NCBI GenBank assembly: GCA_035574915.1
Contig: DATLYJ010000107.1
Span: 1 to 35,298 of the forward strand
Length of the DNA: 35,298 nucleotides
Origin: Dehalococcoidia bacterium
GTDB lineage: Bacteria; Chloroflexota; Dehalococcoidia; DSTF01; WHTK01
Direction: 5' to 3'
The notes below the pieces were generated by a model. The model saw nothing but the letters and a program-made list of their open reading frames with translations, made no database searches and was not told the DNA's origin. The translations under genes and the position numbers were made by a program. Within the stretch, counting starts at the first letter, position 1. Each line of letters opens with the position of its first letter. This document shows, in pieces, positions 23,555-31,292 of the stretch.

Positions 23555-24591
23555 TGGCGGCGGCGCAACGGCTGCACATCTTTCACGGCCCTGATGGCTT
23601 CTCGGCCCGCGAAGCCGTGCGCGAGCTCCGCTCTCGGCTCGGGGTCGCCGACGCGAACGTGGTCCGGCTGGAGGGGACTGCACCCGTCAGCGAGATCGCG
23701 TCGGCGGCGCACACGGCCACCTTCTTCGCCGAGCCGCGTTTGGTGATCATCGACTCGCTCTCGAAGCGGCTCGAAGGCCGCCGTCGGGGCGGCCGCCCGC
23801 GCCGTGGCGGGAGCTCGGGGGCGGCCTCGGAGCTAGACCAGCTTGTCGAACTGCTGTCCAACCTACCGGAAACGACGACCGTGGTCTTGCTGGAGGAGGC
23901 CCCTTCGGCCGGCTTTATCGACACTTTCAAGGGCATTGCCTCGGTCAGGCACTTCCCCATCAAGCGCGGGCAGGAGATGCGCCGCTGGGCGGAGGCGCGG
24001 GTTGAGGCGCAGGGCGGGAAGATATCGGCCGCCGCTCTCGACCGCCTGTGTGAGCTCGTCGACGGCGCTCACCTCGGGGAGCTGGCTCAGGAGGTCGACA
24101 AGCTCCTGGCCTACGTTGGCGGCCGGCGTATAGAGGTAGAGGACGTGGAGGAGGTGGGGAGCGGGGCTGTCAGCCACCAGACCTGGGACCTGACCGACGC
24201 CGTCGTCGCCGGCCAGGCGGACAGTGCCCTGCGCGTCCTGCGGCGGATGGACGAGAAGCAGCACCCGCCGCAGTTGCTCCTGAGCATGCTCGTGCGCCAG
24301 TACCGCCAGATACTGCTTGCCCAGGAACTGCTCAGGGAGGGATTGAGCGCACCCCAGATTGGCGAGCGCCTGGGCATAGCGCACGCTTTCCCGCTGGGCA
24401 AAGTCATCGACCAGGCAAGCCGCTATCCGGCGGAGAACCTGGAGCGAGCCTTTCGGCGCCTCCTGGAGGCCGACGTGGCCGTGAAGACAGGGGTCATGGA
24501 CATCGAAACGGCCCTCGATCTCTTGATCGTAGACCTGGCGCAGATCGCGGGCGCGGGCCGTCGCGGCTTCGGCAGCAGGCGGCCAGGATAG
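23554..24591 (+). CDS. holA: DNA polymerase III subunit delta (HolA)
   Basis: This is a 345-residue clamp-loader subunit that opens the sliding clamp during replication. The GTG at 23554 overlaps the preceding stop; the frame is open far upstream but only inside other genes. The start is LHIFHGPDGFSAREAVREL, followed by FFAEPRLVIIDSLS. The middle and C-terminal parts have RWAEARVEAQGGKISAAAL, LGELAQEVDKLLAY, and the C-terminal PPQLLLSMLVRQYRQILLA and YPAENLERAFRRLLEADVAVKTG helices that are typical of HolA. An Arg/Gly-rich stretch at about residues 72-92 (RRRGGRPRRGG) is inserted in the N-terminal domain after the IDSLS strand. This is a credible identification from several conserved segments. 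Confidence 0.93.
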   Translation: MAAAQRLHIFHGPDGFSAREAVRELRSRLGVADANVVRLEGTAPVSEIASAAHTATFFAEPRLVIIDSLSKRLEGRRRGGRPRRGGSSGAASELDQLVELLSNLPETTTVVLLEEAPSAGFIDTFKGIASVRHFPIKRGQEMRRWAEARVEAQGGKISAAALDRLCELVDGAHLGELAQEVDKLLAYVGGRRIEVEDVEEVGSGAVSHQTWDLTDAVVAGQADSALRVLRRMDEKQHPPQLLLSMLVRQYRQILLAQELLREGLSAPQIGERLGIAHAFPLGKVIDQASRYPAENLERAFRRLLEADVAVKTGVMDIETALDLLIVDLAQIAGAGRRGFGSRRPG

Positions 24592-24601
24592 CGTAGGCCG
24601 T

Positions 24602-24615
24602 CCAGTTCCGACTGG
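24602..24615. terminator. Weak hairpin between convergent holA and ABC genes
   Basis: CCAGT-TCCG-ACTGG lies in the 46-base gap between convergent genes. The stem is only five pairs and no T-run follows on either strand. It may be part of a bidirectional terminator, but the support is weak. Confidence 0.25.
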
Positions 24616-24637
24616 CCGCCAGTCACTCGGCCGGCGT

Positions 24638-25651
24638 TCAGTCCTCGAGGTCGTCGGCGATTTCGCCCTGGTCTTCTTCGGCGTGGTACATGGGGTTGTA
24701 GCAGGCGACCCAGTGTCCCTCTTCGATGAGTTCGAGGGGCGGCGTGATTAGCTGGCGGCACTCGTTTCGCACTTTCGGGCAGCGAGGGACGAAGGCGCAC
24801 TGGTCAGGCAATTTCGTCATGTCTGGCGGGCGGCCGCGTACATGCCGCAGGCGGCCCACGGTCTCGTCGATGCGCGGCAGGGCCGCGAGGAGCGACCAGG
24901 TGTAAGGGTGCCGCGGGCGGCGGAAGATCGACTCCACTGTGCCCTCTTCGGCGATGCGGCCGGCGTACATTACGGCAACGTTGTCCGCCATTTGGGCTAT
25001 CACGCCGAGGTCGTGGGTTATGAGGATGATGGACACGCCGCTACGCTGGAGCCGCCGCAACTCCTCGAGGATCTGGGCTTGGACTGTCATGTCCAGGGCG
25101 GAAGTCGGCTCGTCGGCGATCAGGACCGACGGCTTCAGGGCTGTGGCGATGGCGATCATCACGCGCTGGGCCATGCCCCCGGAGAGCTGAAAAGGATAGC
25201 GGTCGGCGATGCGCGCCGGGTCGGGCAGGCCCATGCTGGCCAGGAGTTCCAGCGCCATGCGCCGGGCTTCGCCGTGGCTGATGCCCGTGTGGGTCGTGAT
25301 GATCTCTTCCACCTGCTGTCCGACGGAGAGCACCGGGTTAAGGCCGGCGACGGGGTCCTGGAAGATCATCGAGATCTTGCGGCCGCGGAGGCTTCGCAGT
25401 TCGCTGGCGGACATCTCGAATATGTTCCGCCCCTCGAACAGCACCCGGCCGCCGTTGATGTGGCCGGGGTGGGGGACGAGGTTGAGTATCGAAAGGGCGA
25501 GGGTCGACTTGCCGCAGCCGCTCTCGCCGACGACGCCGAGAACGGACCCCCGCTCGAGCTTCAGGCTGACGCCGTCGACGGCCTTTAGCACCGTCTTACG
25601 GTCATGGTAGTAGGTGCGCAGGTCTTCGATCTCGAGGATAACGTCGGCCAT
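24638..25651 (-). CDS. Peptide/nickel-type ABC transporter ATPase (DppD/OppD)
   Basis: This is a 337-residue ATP-binding subunit starting at the ATG at 25651 (MADVILEIEDLRTYY). The longer frame to 25702 adds an unlikely Cys/Pro-rich leader. Walker A is GESGCGKST (42-50), the Q-loop is IFQDP, the signature is LSGGMAQR (156-163), Walker B is VLIADEPTSALD (176-187) and the switch His is in ITHDLG. The C-terminal oligopeptide extension has four Cys (CAFVPRCPKVRNEC and later HWVACYNP), a conserved set in this family. It would energise peptide or metal uptake with two permeases, a second ATPase and a binding protein. None of these is adjacent, so it acts with partners elsewhere. The acidic tail (EEDQGEIADDLED) is ordinary. 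Confidence 0.93.
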   Translation of the reverse strand: MADVILEIEDLRTYYHDRKTVLKAVDGVSLKLERGSVLGVVGESGCGKSTLALSILNLVPHPGHINGGRVLFEGRNIFEMSASELRSLRGRKISMIFQDPVAGLNPVLSVGQQVEEIITTHTGISHGEARRMALELLASMGLPDPARIADRYPFQLSGGMAQRVMIAIATALKPSVLIADEPTSALDMTVQAQILEELRRLQRSGVSIILITHDLGVIAQMADNVAVMYAGRIAEEGTVESIFRRPRHPYTWSLLAALPRIDETVGRLRHVRGRPPDMTKLPDQCAFVPRCPKVRNECRQLITPPLELIEEGHWVACYNPMYHAEEDQGEIADDLED

Positions 25652-25720
25652 AGGGTTCTCGAGGGGAAAGACGTGGATAGGCGCCGCGCAGCGCTGGCGC
25701 ACACATGGTAGCAGCTTTCG

Positions 25721-25746
25721 CGGGCCCGCCGGCGCGGGCGGGTCCG
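25721..25746 (-). terminator. Possible GC-rich terminator stem after lexA
   Basis: About ten pairs form between 25721-25730 and 25737-25746 with a six-base loop and one mismatch in the lexA transcript (G-U on the other strand). It lies directly after the lexA stop codon. No T-run follows, so a Rho-independent terminator is only possible. Confidence 0.3.
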
Positions 25747-25750
25747 GGAG

Positions 25751-26401
25751 CTAGCGGCCGAGGCGGTAAAGGACCCTGCCCTGGACCTCCACGTCCTCGG
25801 GCTTCACGTAGATCGGCGCCATCGTGACGTTCGCCGGTTGCAGGCGCACGCGGTCGCCCTCGAAGTAGATCTTCTTCAGTGTGGTTTCCTGCCGGTCCTT
25901 GAGCCAGACGGCGACCATGTCGCCGTCGTCAGCGGACTGCGTGGCCTCCATGAGGACGAGGTCACCGTCGTTGACCAGGGCGTCGATCATGGACGTCCCC
26001 TTCACGCGCAGGGCGAATACGTTCTCCCGCCCGCGCGTCATCTCGTCCGTGACCTCGATGCTGTCTTCGAAGTCCTGCTGTGCCCAGGTGTCCGGCGCTG
26101 GCACTGGTATCGGCTGGCCGGCGGCGATCTGCCCGATCACCGGCACGAGACGCGAACGCGGCCGGCGGGAGCCTCGGTCCAGCAGCTCGATAGCCCGCGA
26201 TACCTCTCGGTCGCGGCGGATGTATCCCAGGCGCTCGAGCGCCTTGAGGTTGTAGTCGACCACGGACGTGGAGCTGATGTCGCAGCCTTCCTGGATGTCC
26301 CGGATGCTGGGCGGGTAGTCCTTCTCCATGAGGAAGTTGCGGATGAAGCGCAGGATTGCCTGCTGCTTCGCTGATAGCGACTTGCGGGTGTCGATCGCCA
26401 T
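25751..26401 (-). CDS. lexA: LexA repressor of the SOS response
   Basis: This is a 216-residue protein from the ATG at 26401 (MAIDTRKSLS); an upstream ATG at 26443 lies in the promoter and is unlikely. The N-terminal winged helix-turn-helix at residues 8-70 contains YPPSIRDIQEGCDISSTSVVDYNL. The autocleavage site is Ala94-Gly95 (IGQIAAGQPI). The Ser-Lys pair is Ser137 (KGTSMIDALVNDGD) and Lys176 (ETTLKKI). It represses DNA-damage genes and cuts itself when RecA is activated. A perfect -35/-10 pair and an SOS-box-like palindrome lie directly upstream, showing autoregulation. The gene is followed by the ABC ATPase gene on the same strand after about 100 bases. Confidence 0.96.
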   Translation of the reverse strand: MAIDTRKSLSAKQQAILRFIRNFLMEKDYPPSIRDIQEGCDISSTSVVDYNLKALERLGYIRRDREVSRAIELLDRGSRRPRSRLVPVIGQIAAGQPIPVPAPDTWAQQDFEDSIEVTDEMTRGRENVFALRVKGTSMIDALVNDGDLVLMEATQSADDGDMVAVWLKDRQETTLKKIYFEGDRVRLQPANVTMAPIYVKPEDVEVQGRVLYRLGR

Positions 26402-26420
26402 GCCGGACCGTCCTTGCTTG

Positions 26421-26434
26421 CAAACGTACGTTCT
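26421..26434 (-). promoter_or_regulatory. LexA operator (SOS box)
   Basis: On the minus strand the site reads AGAACGTACGTTTG, with the perfect palindrome AACGTACGTT at 26423-26432. It matches the Gram-positive SOS box CGAACnnnnGTTCG at most positions. It lies just downstream of the -10 box of lexA, where bound LexA would block transcription. Confidence 0.75.
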
Positions 26435-26442
26435 GACGCACA

Positions 26443-26471
26443 AGTGTACGAATCGTCATAACAACTGTCAA
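26443..26471 (-). promoter_or_regulatory. lexA promoter (sigma-A type)
   Basis: On the minus strand there is a consensus -35 TTGACA (26466-26471) and a -10 TACACT (26443-26448) separated by 17 bases. The start codon is about 40 bases downstream. This is the best promoter in the window along with that of hrcA. Confidence 0.8.
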
Positions 26472-26531
26472 CAGAGACTTCAGCGTCGCTGCCAGAAGCG
26501 CCCTCGTGAGCGGCGGGCGCTGCGTGGCGCT

Positions 26532-27878
26532 CTAGAGGGGTGGGTCCCGCTCGAGGCCGAGGATGTGGGCGCGCGCCTCGCCCGCTAGAGCCACGGACCC
26601 GAGGACGACGATGGCGTCCGAAGGCGTCGAGAGCCGCGTCGCGGCGTCGACGGCGGCCGGGACTGCACTCTCCCAGAACGTCTCGATCCCCATGCCCTGA
26701 AAGACGCGCGCTACCGCCTCCGGGTCGAGCGCCCGCGGATGGTCCGCCCGCGTTGCGATGACCCTGCGGGCAATGGGCTCGATCGCCATAGCCAGGCCCT
26801 CCAGGTCCTTGTCCCCCATCACGCCCACGACGAGCGTTGCACCGTCGATGTGCAGATACTCCGCGGCGGCGTCCCGCAGGCGGCGCGCCGAATCCGCCGT
26901 GTGCGCCGCGTCGACGACGATCAAGGGTCGCCGCTTTACGATCTCGATGCGCCCTGGCCATTTCACGGCCTCGAGGCCCTTCTTCACGCTCTCCTCGCTC
27001 AGGGAAATACCGGCGGCAGATGCCAGCTTCTCCACTGCGACCACGGACGTCGCCGCGTTATCCAGCTGATGCCTCCCGATCAGCGGCAGCTTCGCCTGAT
27101 AGCCGCCGCCGGGGGTCCGCAGCCGGAATGACTGGGCGTCGGAGCTGGCGCTATCCCGCCGCATGTGGCAGGCGAGCGCGACCTCGGTGAGGTCAGAGTC
27201 CTGGTCCCGGGCCACTTCCCGGATGACGTCTGCCGCCGATTCCCGCTGCGGCGCCATCACGGTAGGGCGGCCGCGGACGATGATGCCGGCTTTCTGCCGC
27301 GCGATCTCGGGTATGGTGTCGCCCAGGACCTCGCGGTGCTCCAGTCCAATGTTCGTGATCACGGCCACATGGGCCGGGTGCGCCGCTGCCTGAAAGACGT
27401 TCGTGGAGTCAAGCAGGCCGCCCAGGCCGACTTCGATGACCTGGGCCTTGACGCCGCGCTCTCGAAAAATGAGGAAGCCCAGGGCCGTGAGGATGTCGAA
27501 GGTGACAAGAGCGCGTCCTGGCATCCTCGCGCGCACCCGCTCCGCTGCCGCCTTCACCCTCGCGACGCCGGCGGCGAATTCCGCGGAGCTCACCGGCTCG
27601 CCCGCGACCTGTATGCGCTCCGTGAACCTGTTGAGGTGCGGGCTCGTGTAGAGACCGGTCTCCAGGCCGGCGGCCTGAAGGATCGACGCGGCCATAGCGG
27701 CCACGCTGCCTTTACCCTTGCTCCCCGCGATGTGCAGCGTTGGGCGCCCCAGGTGCGGGTCGCCAAGCTCCGCGAGGAGCGCCAGCACGGGCGCGACATC
27801 GGGCCGGTCCGCGAAGCGCCCCGAGCGCTCGAAGTCGGCCAGGGAATAGAGGTAACGGAGGGCGTCCAGGTAGTCCAC
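26532..27878 (-). CDS. folC: Folylpolyglutamate synthase / dihydrofolate synthase (FolC)
   Basis: This is a 448-residue Mur-ligase-type enzyme that adds glutamate to folates in the cytoplasm (and in bifunctional versions to dihydropteroate). A GTG at 27878 is the start; no good ribosome binding site is seen. The P-loop is AGSKGKGSVA (51-60), followed by LYTSPHLNRFTERI. Next come FDILTALGF, the GLGGLLDSTN motif and NIGLEHREVLGDT. The C-terminal domain has KWPGRIEIVKRRPLIVVDAAH and VGVMGDKD. The length is normal. It lies about 130 bases from the lexA 5' end, on the same strand and downstream of the ketosynthase-like gene. Confidence 0.95.
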   Translation of the reverse strand: MDYLDALRYLYSLADFERSGRFADRPDVAPVLALLAELGDPHLGRPTLHIAGSKGKGSVAAMAASILQAAGLETGLYTSPHLNRFTERIQVAGEPVSSAEFAAGVARVKAAAERVRARMPGRALVTFDILTALGFLIFRERGVKAQVIEVGLGGLLDSTNVFQAAAHPAHVAVITNIGLEHREVLGDTIPEIARQKAGIIVRGRPTVMAPQRESAADVIREVARDQDSDLTEVALACHMRRDSASSDAQSFRLRTPGGGYQAKLPLIGRHQLDNAATSVVAVEKLASAAGISLSEESVKKGLEAVKWPGRIEIVKRRPLIVVDAAHTADSARRLRDAAAEYLHIDGATLVVGVMGDKDLEGLAMAIEPIARRVIATRADHPRALDPEAVARVFQGMGIETFWESAVPAAVDAATRLSTPSDAIVVLGSVALAGEARAHILGLERDPPL

Positions 27879-27929
27879 GTGGCGGATGGTAGCGGATTGG
27901 GCGCGGGAAGCGGGAGGAGTATGCCGGGC

Positions 27930-29009
27930 CTATGCTCTCCGGAGGATGACGGAGACGTTGTTGGCTTCAGAGATGGCGTTGACCATGACCGTGTTGTAGC
28001 GCCAGGCGCGGGCGGAGGTGGTTACGATGTCCAGCGGGGCGAAGGGCTCATCGGCCTTGTCGCAGCCTGCGGTGGGCGGCACGATGCCCGTCTCGAGCGA
28101 CCTGAGGGCTGTCACGAGCGACAGGAGTCCGGAAGCGGCCGGGGCGAAACCAGTGGCGCCCTGCACCGAAGTCACAGTGAGGCGGTCCGCGTTCGGCCCC
28201 CAGAGGTCTCTGATGGCTCGACCTTCGGCTTCGTCGGCCAGCCTGTCGCCCCACGCCCCTGCGAACACGGTCTCCACCTCCCCCTGGAACACCTCGGCGC
28301 TGATGAGCGCGGCTCGCATGGCGCGCGCGGCGTCTACGTAGTTGGGCGAGGGGTCCATTACGGTGGCCCGGCTGAAGGCCATGCCGCCGCCGAGCACTTC
28401 GGCGTAGACGCGCGCCTCCCGCGCCTCTACGATCTCCGCGTCCTCGAGCACGACCGCGCAGGCTGCCTCGACGAGGGAATAGCCGCTGCGACCGGCGGCG
28501 AAGGGCCGGCCCGGCGCGACGGCGGCCTCAGGCACGGCAACGGTGTCGATGGCGCCCACGACGACGACGGGCGTCGCCGCGCGCTTCAACATCTCGAAGC
28601 CCTCGAGCAGGGCCGTGAGGCCGGAGCCAGGGCCCTCGAGGGACAGGAGAGGCCCCGCCACTCCGAGGACGCGGGCTACCGATGACGCTGGGGCGCCGGG
28701 CACAGGCTTCTCGCGCTCTCCTTCCATGGTGCCGAAGGCGACCCCGATCAAGGGCGCCGTCTGCGCGGTAAAGGGCAAACCGGCGTCCTCCACCGCCTGG
28801 ATCGCGACGTCGACCGCGAGGAGCGAAGCCCGGCCGAGGCCGGCCCGCGCCGCGGGGTCCAGATTCGAGGGCGGCGCGTAGTCTTCCAGGCGCGCCGCCG
28901 GCACTTCTTTGCCCTCGCGGACGGCCGCCCAGAGGGCGTCGAGGCCACGTCCGAAGGGCGTGACCGTACCGGCCCCGGTGATGAGGACACGCCGATCGGA
29001 GGCTGTCAT
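27930..29009 (-). CDS. Catalytically degenerate beta-ketoacyl synthase (FabF-like)
   Basis: This is a 359-residue thiolase-fold protein, shorter than FabF (about 410). It begins RRVLITGAGTVTPFGRGLDALW, the usual KAS II start. The nucleophile region reads GPLLSLEGPGSG in place of the TAC(T/S)SG motif, so the active Cys is missing. The first His region (NxHGTxT in the family) reads FAGAWGDRLA. The Lys/His motif (STKSMTGH) reads SVQGATGF. Thus Cys, both His and Lys are all absent. It may be a non-catalytic partner, like a chain-length factor, or have another role. It sits 47 bases after fabH on the same strand. Loss by decay is less likely, since the frame is intact. Confidence 0.85.
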   Translation of the reverse strand: MTASDRRVLITGAGTVTPFGRGLDALWAAVREGKEVPAARLEDYAPPSNLDPAARAGLGRASLLAVDVAIQAVEDAGLPFTAQTAPLIGVAFGTMEGEREKPVPGAPASSVARVLGVAGPLLSLEGPGSGLTALLEGFEMLKRAATPVVVVGAIDTVAVPEAAVAPGRPFAAGRSGYSLVEAACAVVLEDAEIVEAREARVYAEVLGGGMAFSRATVMDPSPNYVDAARAMRAALISAEVFQGEVETVFAGAWGDRLADEAEGRAIRDLWGPNADRLTVTSVQGATGFAPAASGLLSLVTALRSLETGIVPPTAGCDKADEPFAPLDIVTTSARAWRYNTVMVNAISEANNVSVILRRA

Positions 29010-29056
29010 GCGCTAAGCGTACCAGCGCGGGCGGTACGACGGCAGCGGTCAGAGCC

Positions 29057-30076
29057 TCAGGCGCTGGTGGCCATGGATGCCGGTTCGGCCTGCGCCGCCG
29101 GCCGGCCCAGGCCCGTCCATTCGATAACTGTCGCGCCCCAGGCCAGGCCGCCGCCGAAGGCGACCAGGACGAGGTTGTCGCCGGGTTTGAGCCTCCCCTG
29201 CTCCCAGGCCTCGCAGAGGGCAAGGGGGATCGACGCCGAAGAAGTGTTCCCGTAGCGGTTGAGGTTGACGATTACCCTGTCGGAAGCCACGCCCAGGCTC
29301 TTGGCGACGGAGGAGATGATGCGCGCGTTGGCCTGGTGTGGGACCACGTAATCGATGTCGTCCAGGGAGAGGCCGGCGTCGCTTATCGCCTGGCGCGCCG
29401 CTTCCTCCATTGCCCGCACAGCCACTCTGAAGACTTCGCGGCCGTCCATGACGATGCAGAACCCTTCGGCGTCGATGGCAGAAGGTGGTGTAGCGGGTCC
29501 GCGGGCGTAGAGGATGCGCTCCAGGGAACCGTCACTGCGCAGGACGACGGAGCCGGGCCCTCCGCGTTCGCTTGCCTCGAGCATGATCGCGCCGGCGCCG
29601 TCGCCGAAGAGTACACACGTGCCGCGGTCCTCCCAGTTGACGATGCGCGAGAGCGTCTCGGCGCCGACGACGAGGATGCGCCTGTACATCCCCGAGTTGA
29701 TCAGGCCGGCTGCCGTCGCATAGGCGGACAGAAAGCCGACGCAAGCCGCGTTCACGTCGAAGGCGCCGGCCCGGCGGGCGCCGATCATGTCCTGGATCAG
29801 CGAGGCCGTCGAGGGGAACTGCAACGCAGGCGTGACCGTGCCGCAGATGACGAGATCGACGTCCGAAGGGTCGAGTTCCGCAGTCTGGAGCGCTCCCCGC
29901 GCGGCCTCTGCACCGAGCGTCGCGGTAGTCTCCCCCTCGGAGGCGATGCGCCGTTCCTTGATCCCGGTGCGTTCGGTGATCCACTCGTCGGAGGTTTCCA
30001 CCATCTTCTCGAGGTCGGCGTTGGTCAGGATGCGAGCGGGGAGGGCCTTGCCGATCCCGGAGATGCGTGCGCCCAT
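29057..30076 (-). CDS. fabH: 3-oxoacyl-ACP synthase III (FabH)
   Basis: This is a 339-residue enzyme that condenses acetyl-CoA (or a branched or longer acyl-CoA) with malonyl-ACP to start fatty acid synthesis. The ATG at 30076 has GGAGGA close upstream. The catalytic triad is complete: Cys112 in VNAACVGF, His247 in VPHQANARI, and Asn277 in NRYGNTSSAS. Other family segments are SDEWITERTGIKERR, GDGAGA and a C-terminal AFGGGLAWGATVI. There is a slightly long tail rich in Ala. The gene is divergent from hrcA and has its own back-to-back promoter. The next gene downstream is the ketosynthase without catalytic residues. Confidence 0.97.
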   Translation of the reverse strand: MGARISGIGKALPARILTNADLEKMVETSDEWITERTGIKERRIASEGETTATLGAEAARGALQTAELDPSDVDLVICGTVTPALQFPSTASLIQDMIGARRAGAFDVNAACVGFLSAYATAAGLINSGMYRRILVVGAETLSRIVNWEDRGTCVLFGDGAGAIMLEASERGGPGSVVLRSDGSLERILYARGPATPPSAIDAEGFCIVMDGREVFRVAVRAMEEAARQAISDAGLSLDDIDYVVPHQANARIISSVAKSLGVASDRVIVNLNRYGNTSSASIPLALCEAWEQGRLKPGDNLVLVAFGGGLAWGATVIEWTGLGRPAAQAEPASMATSA

Positions 30077-30114
30077 GAGTCCTCCGATGCAACAGCGTTG
30101 CGCGGGCCTGCGTC

Positions 30115-30144
30115 AGTCTAAGAGCGGCCTCGCCGGGGGGTCAA
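30115..30144 (-). promoter_or_regulatory. fabH promoter (sigma-A type)
   Basis: On the minus strand the -35 is TTGACC (30139-30144) and the -10 is TAGACT (30115-30120) with 18 bases between them. The distance to the fabH start is about 40 bases. The -35 box lies five bases from the -35 of the divergent hrcA promoter. Confidence 0.6.
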
Positions 30145-30149
30145 CAACC

Positions 30150-30179
30150 TTGACAGGGAACCCCCCCCTTTGCTAGATT
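30150..30179 (+). promoter_or_regulatory. hrcA-grpE-dnaK operon promoter
   Basis: There is a consensus -35 TTGACA (30150-30155) and a -10 TAGATT (30174-30179) with an 18-base spacer that contains a run of eight C. The expected start of transcription falls at or just before the CIRCE element, so bound HrcA would block the promoter. Confidence 0.8.
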
Positions 30180-30186
30180 CAGCTTG

Positions 30187-30213
30187 TTAGCACTCACGGC
30201 CTGAGAGTGCTAA
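30187..30213 (+). promoter_or_regulatory. CIRCE element, HrcA operator
   Basis: TTAGCACTC, nine bases, GAGTGCTAA: a perfect 9-9-9 CIRCE palindrome. It lies between the promoter and hrcA. HrcA binds it and releases it on heat stress when GroEL is busy, so the operon is heat-inducible and autoregulated. No second copy was seen in the window. Confidence 0.97.
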
Positions 30214-30237
30214 CGACTGAAGGACCAGCACGAAACG

Positions 30238-31245
30238 ATGCTTACCGAGCGCCGCTCGACGTTGCTCAACTTGATCGTCCAGGACTACGTGGAGACCGCG
30301 GTCCCGATCGGCTCCGAGTACATCGTGCGCAAGCACCAGTTGCCGTACTCCTCGGCGACAATCCGGAACGAGATGGCCCGCCTGGAGGAGGCAGGCTTCA
30401 TTACCCAGCCCCACACCTCCGCCGGCAGAGTACCCTCCGACCGCGGCTACCGCTACTATGTCGAGGCGCTGATGTCGGAGGAGCAGCTCGGCTCGCAGGA
30501 GCGCGAGACTATCCGCCACCAGTTCCACCAGGCTGAACGTGACCTGGAGCAGTGGTTTCAGCTTGCTGCCGCTGTCCTTGCGCATCACCTGCGCAACTTC
30601 GCCGTGGTCACGGCTCCGCGTAGCCGCGAGACCAGGCTCAAGCATGTCCAGCTCGTCTCCCTGCAGGACTTCAGCGCCCTGCTCGTGGTCGTCTTGCAGG
30701 AGGCTCGCATCCGCCAGCAGGTCATCGGGCATCGCGAGCCGATGGACCAGGCTCAGCTCACGGTGGTCGCCGGTCGCATAAACGAACGCTACGGCGGCCT
30801 GGACGTCGCCGACATCCGCGCGAAGCCGCCACCAGCTTCCGAGTTTGAGGAGCAGGTCCTCGAGGCAGTCATCGACCTCATGGAGCAGGAGTCGCTCGCC
30901 CTCGGCGAGGTCTATCGCGACGGCGTCCGTGAGGTACTCTCGCAGCCGGAGTTCGCCCGGTCGGACCGGATGCTGGACCTGGTGGACGCCCTCGAGGAAC
31001 GCACCCTGGTGAGCGCGATCCCGATACGCCAACTGCAGGACGAGGGCATCAGCGTGCTCATCGGGTCGGAAAATTCGCTAGAGACGATGCGCGATTGCAG
31101 CATCGTGTTCGCTCGTTACGGGAGTGAGAGCGGGGCATCGGGCGTCGTAGCCGTTATCGGCCCGACCCGTATGCGCTACGCGCGTACAATCCCCACCGTC
31201 CGCTACCTTGCGGCCGTCCTGGGCGAGCTGGTCACGCAGATCTAG
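30238..31245 (+). CDS. hrcA: Heat-inducible transcription repressor HrcA
   Basis: This is a 335-residue repressor. The N-terminal winged helix-turn-helix (about residues 1-75) has LTERRSTLLNLIVQDYVETAVPIGSE and SSATIRNEMARLEEAGFITQPHTSAGRVPSDRGYRYYV. These are characteristic of HrcA. The GAF-like middle and dimerisation region follow to the end, closing with VIGPTRMRYARTIPTVRYLAAVL. It binds the CIRCE site located 25 bases before its own start. It is the first gene of the heat-shock operon. Confidence 0.97.
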   Translation: MLTERRSTLLNLIVQDYVETAVPIGSEYIVRKHQLPYSSATIRNEMARLEEAGFITQPHTSAGRVPSDRGYRYYVEALMSEEQLGSQERETIRHQFHQAERDLEQWFQLAAAVLAHHLRNFAVVTAPRSRETRLKHVQLVSLQDFSALLVVVLQEARIRQQVIGHREPMDQAQLTVVAGRINERYGGLDVADIRAKPPPASEFEEQVLEAVIDLMEQESLALGEVYRDGVREVLSQPEFARSDRMLDLVDALEERTLVSAIPIRQLQDEGISVLIGSENSLETMRDCSIVFARYGSESGASGVVAVIGPTRMRYARTIPTVRYLAAVLGELVTQI

Positions 31246-31292
31246 GCCGTCGTCCGGCCTCAACGCTGCTAAATATGGGTGATGAGGACACT

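Noticed and set aside
27165-28685. 506-codon plus-strand frame across folC and the ketosynthase-like gene
   Set aside because: It is antisense to two well-supported genes and has no recognisable domains.
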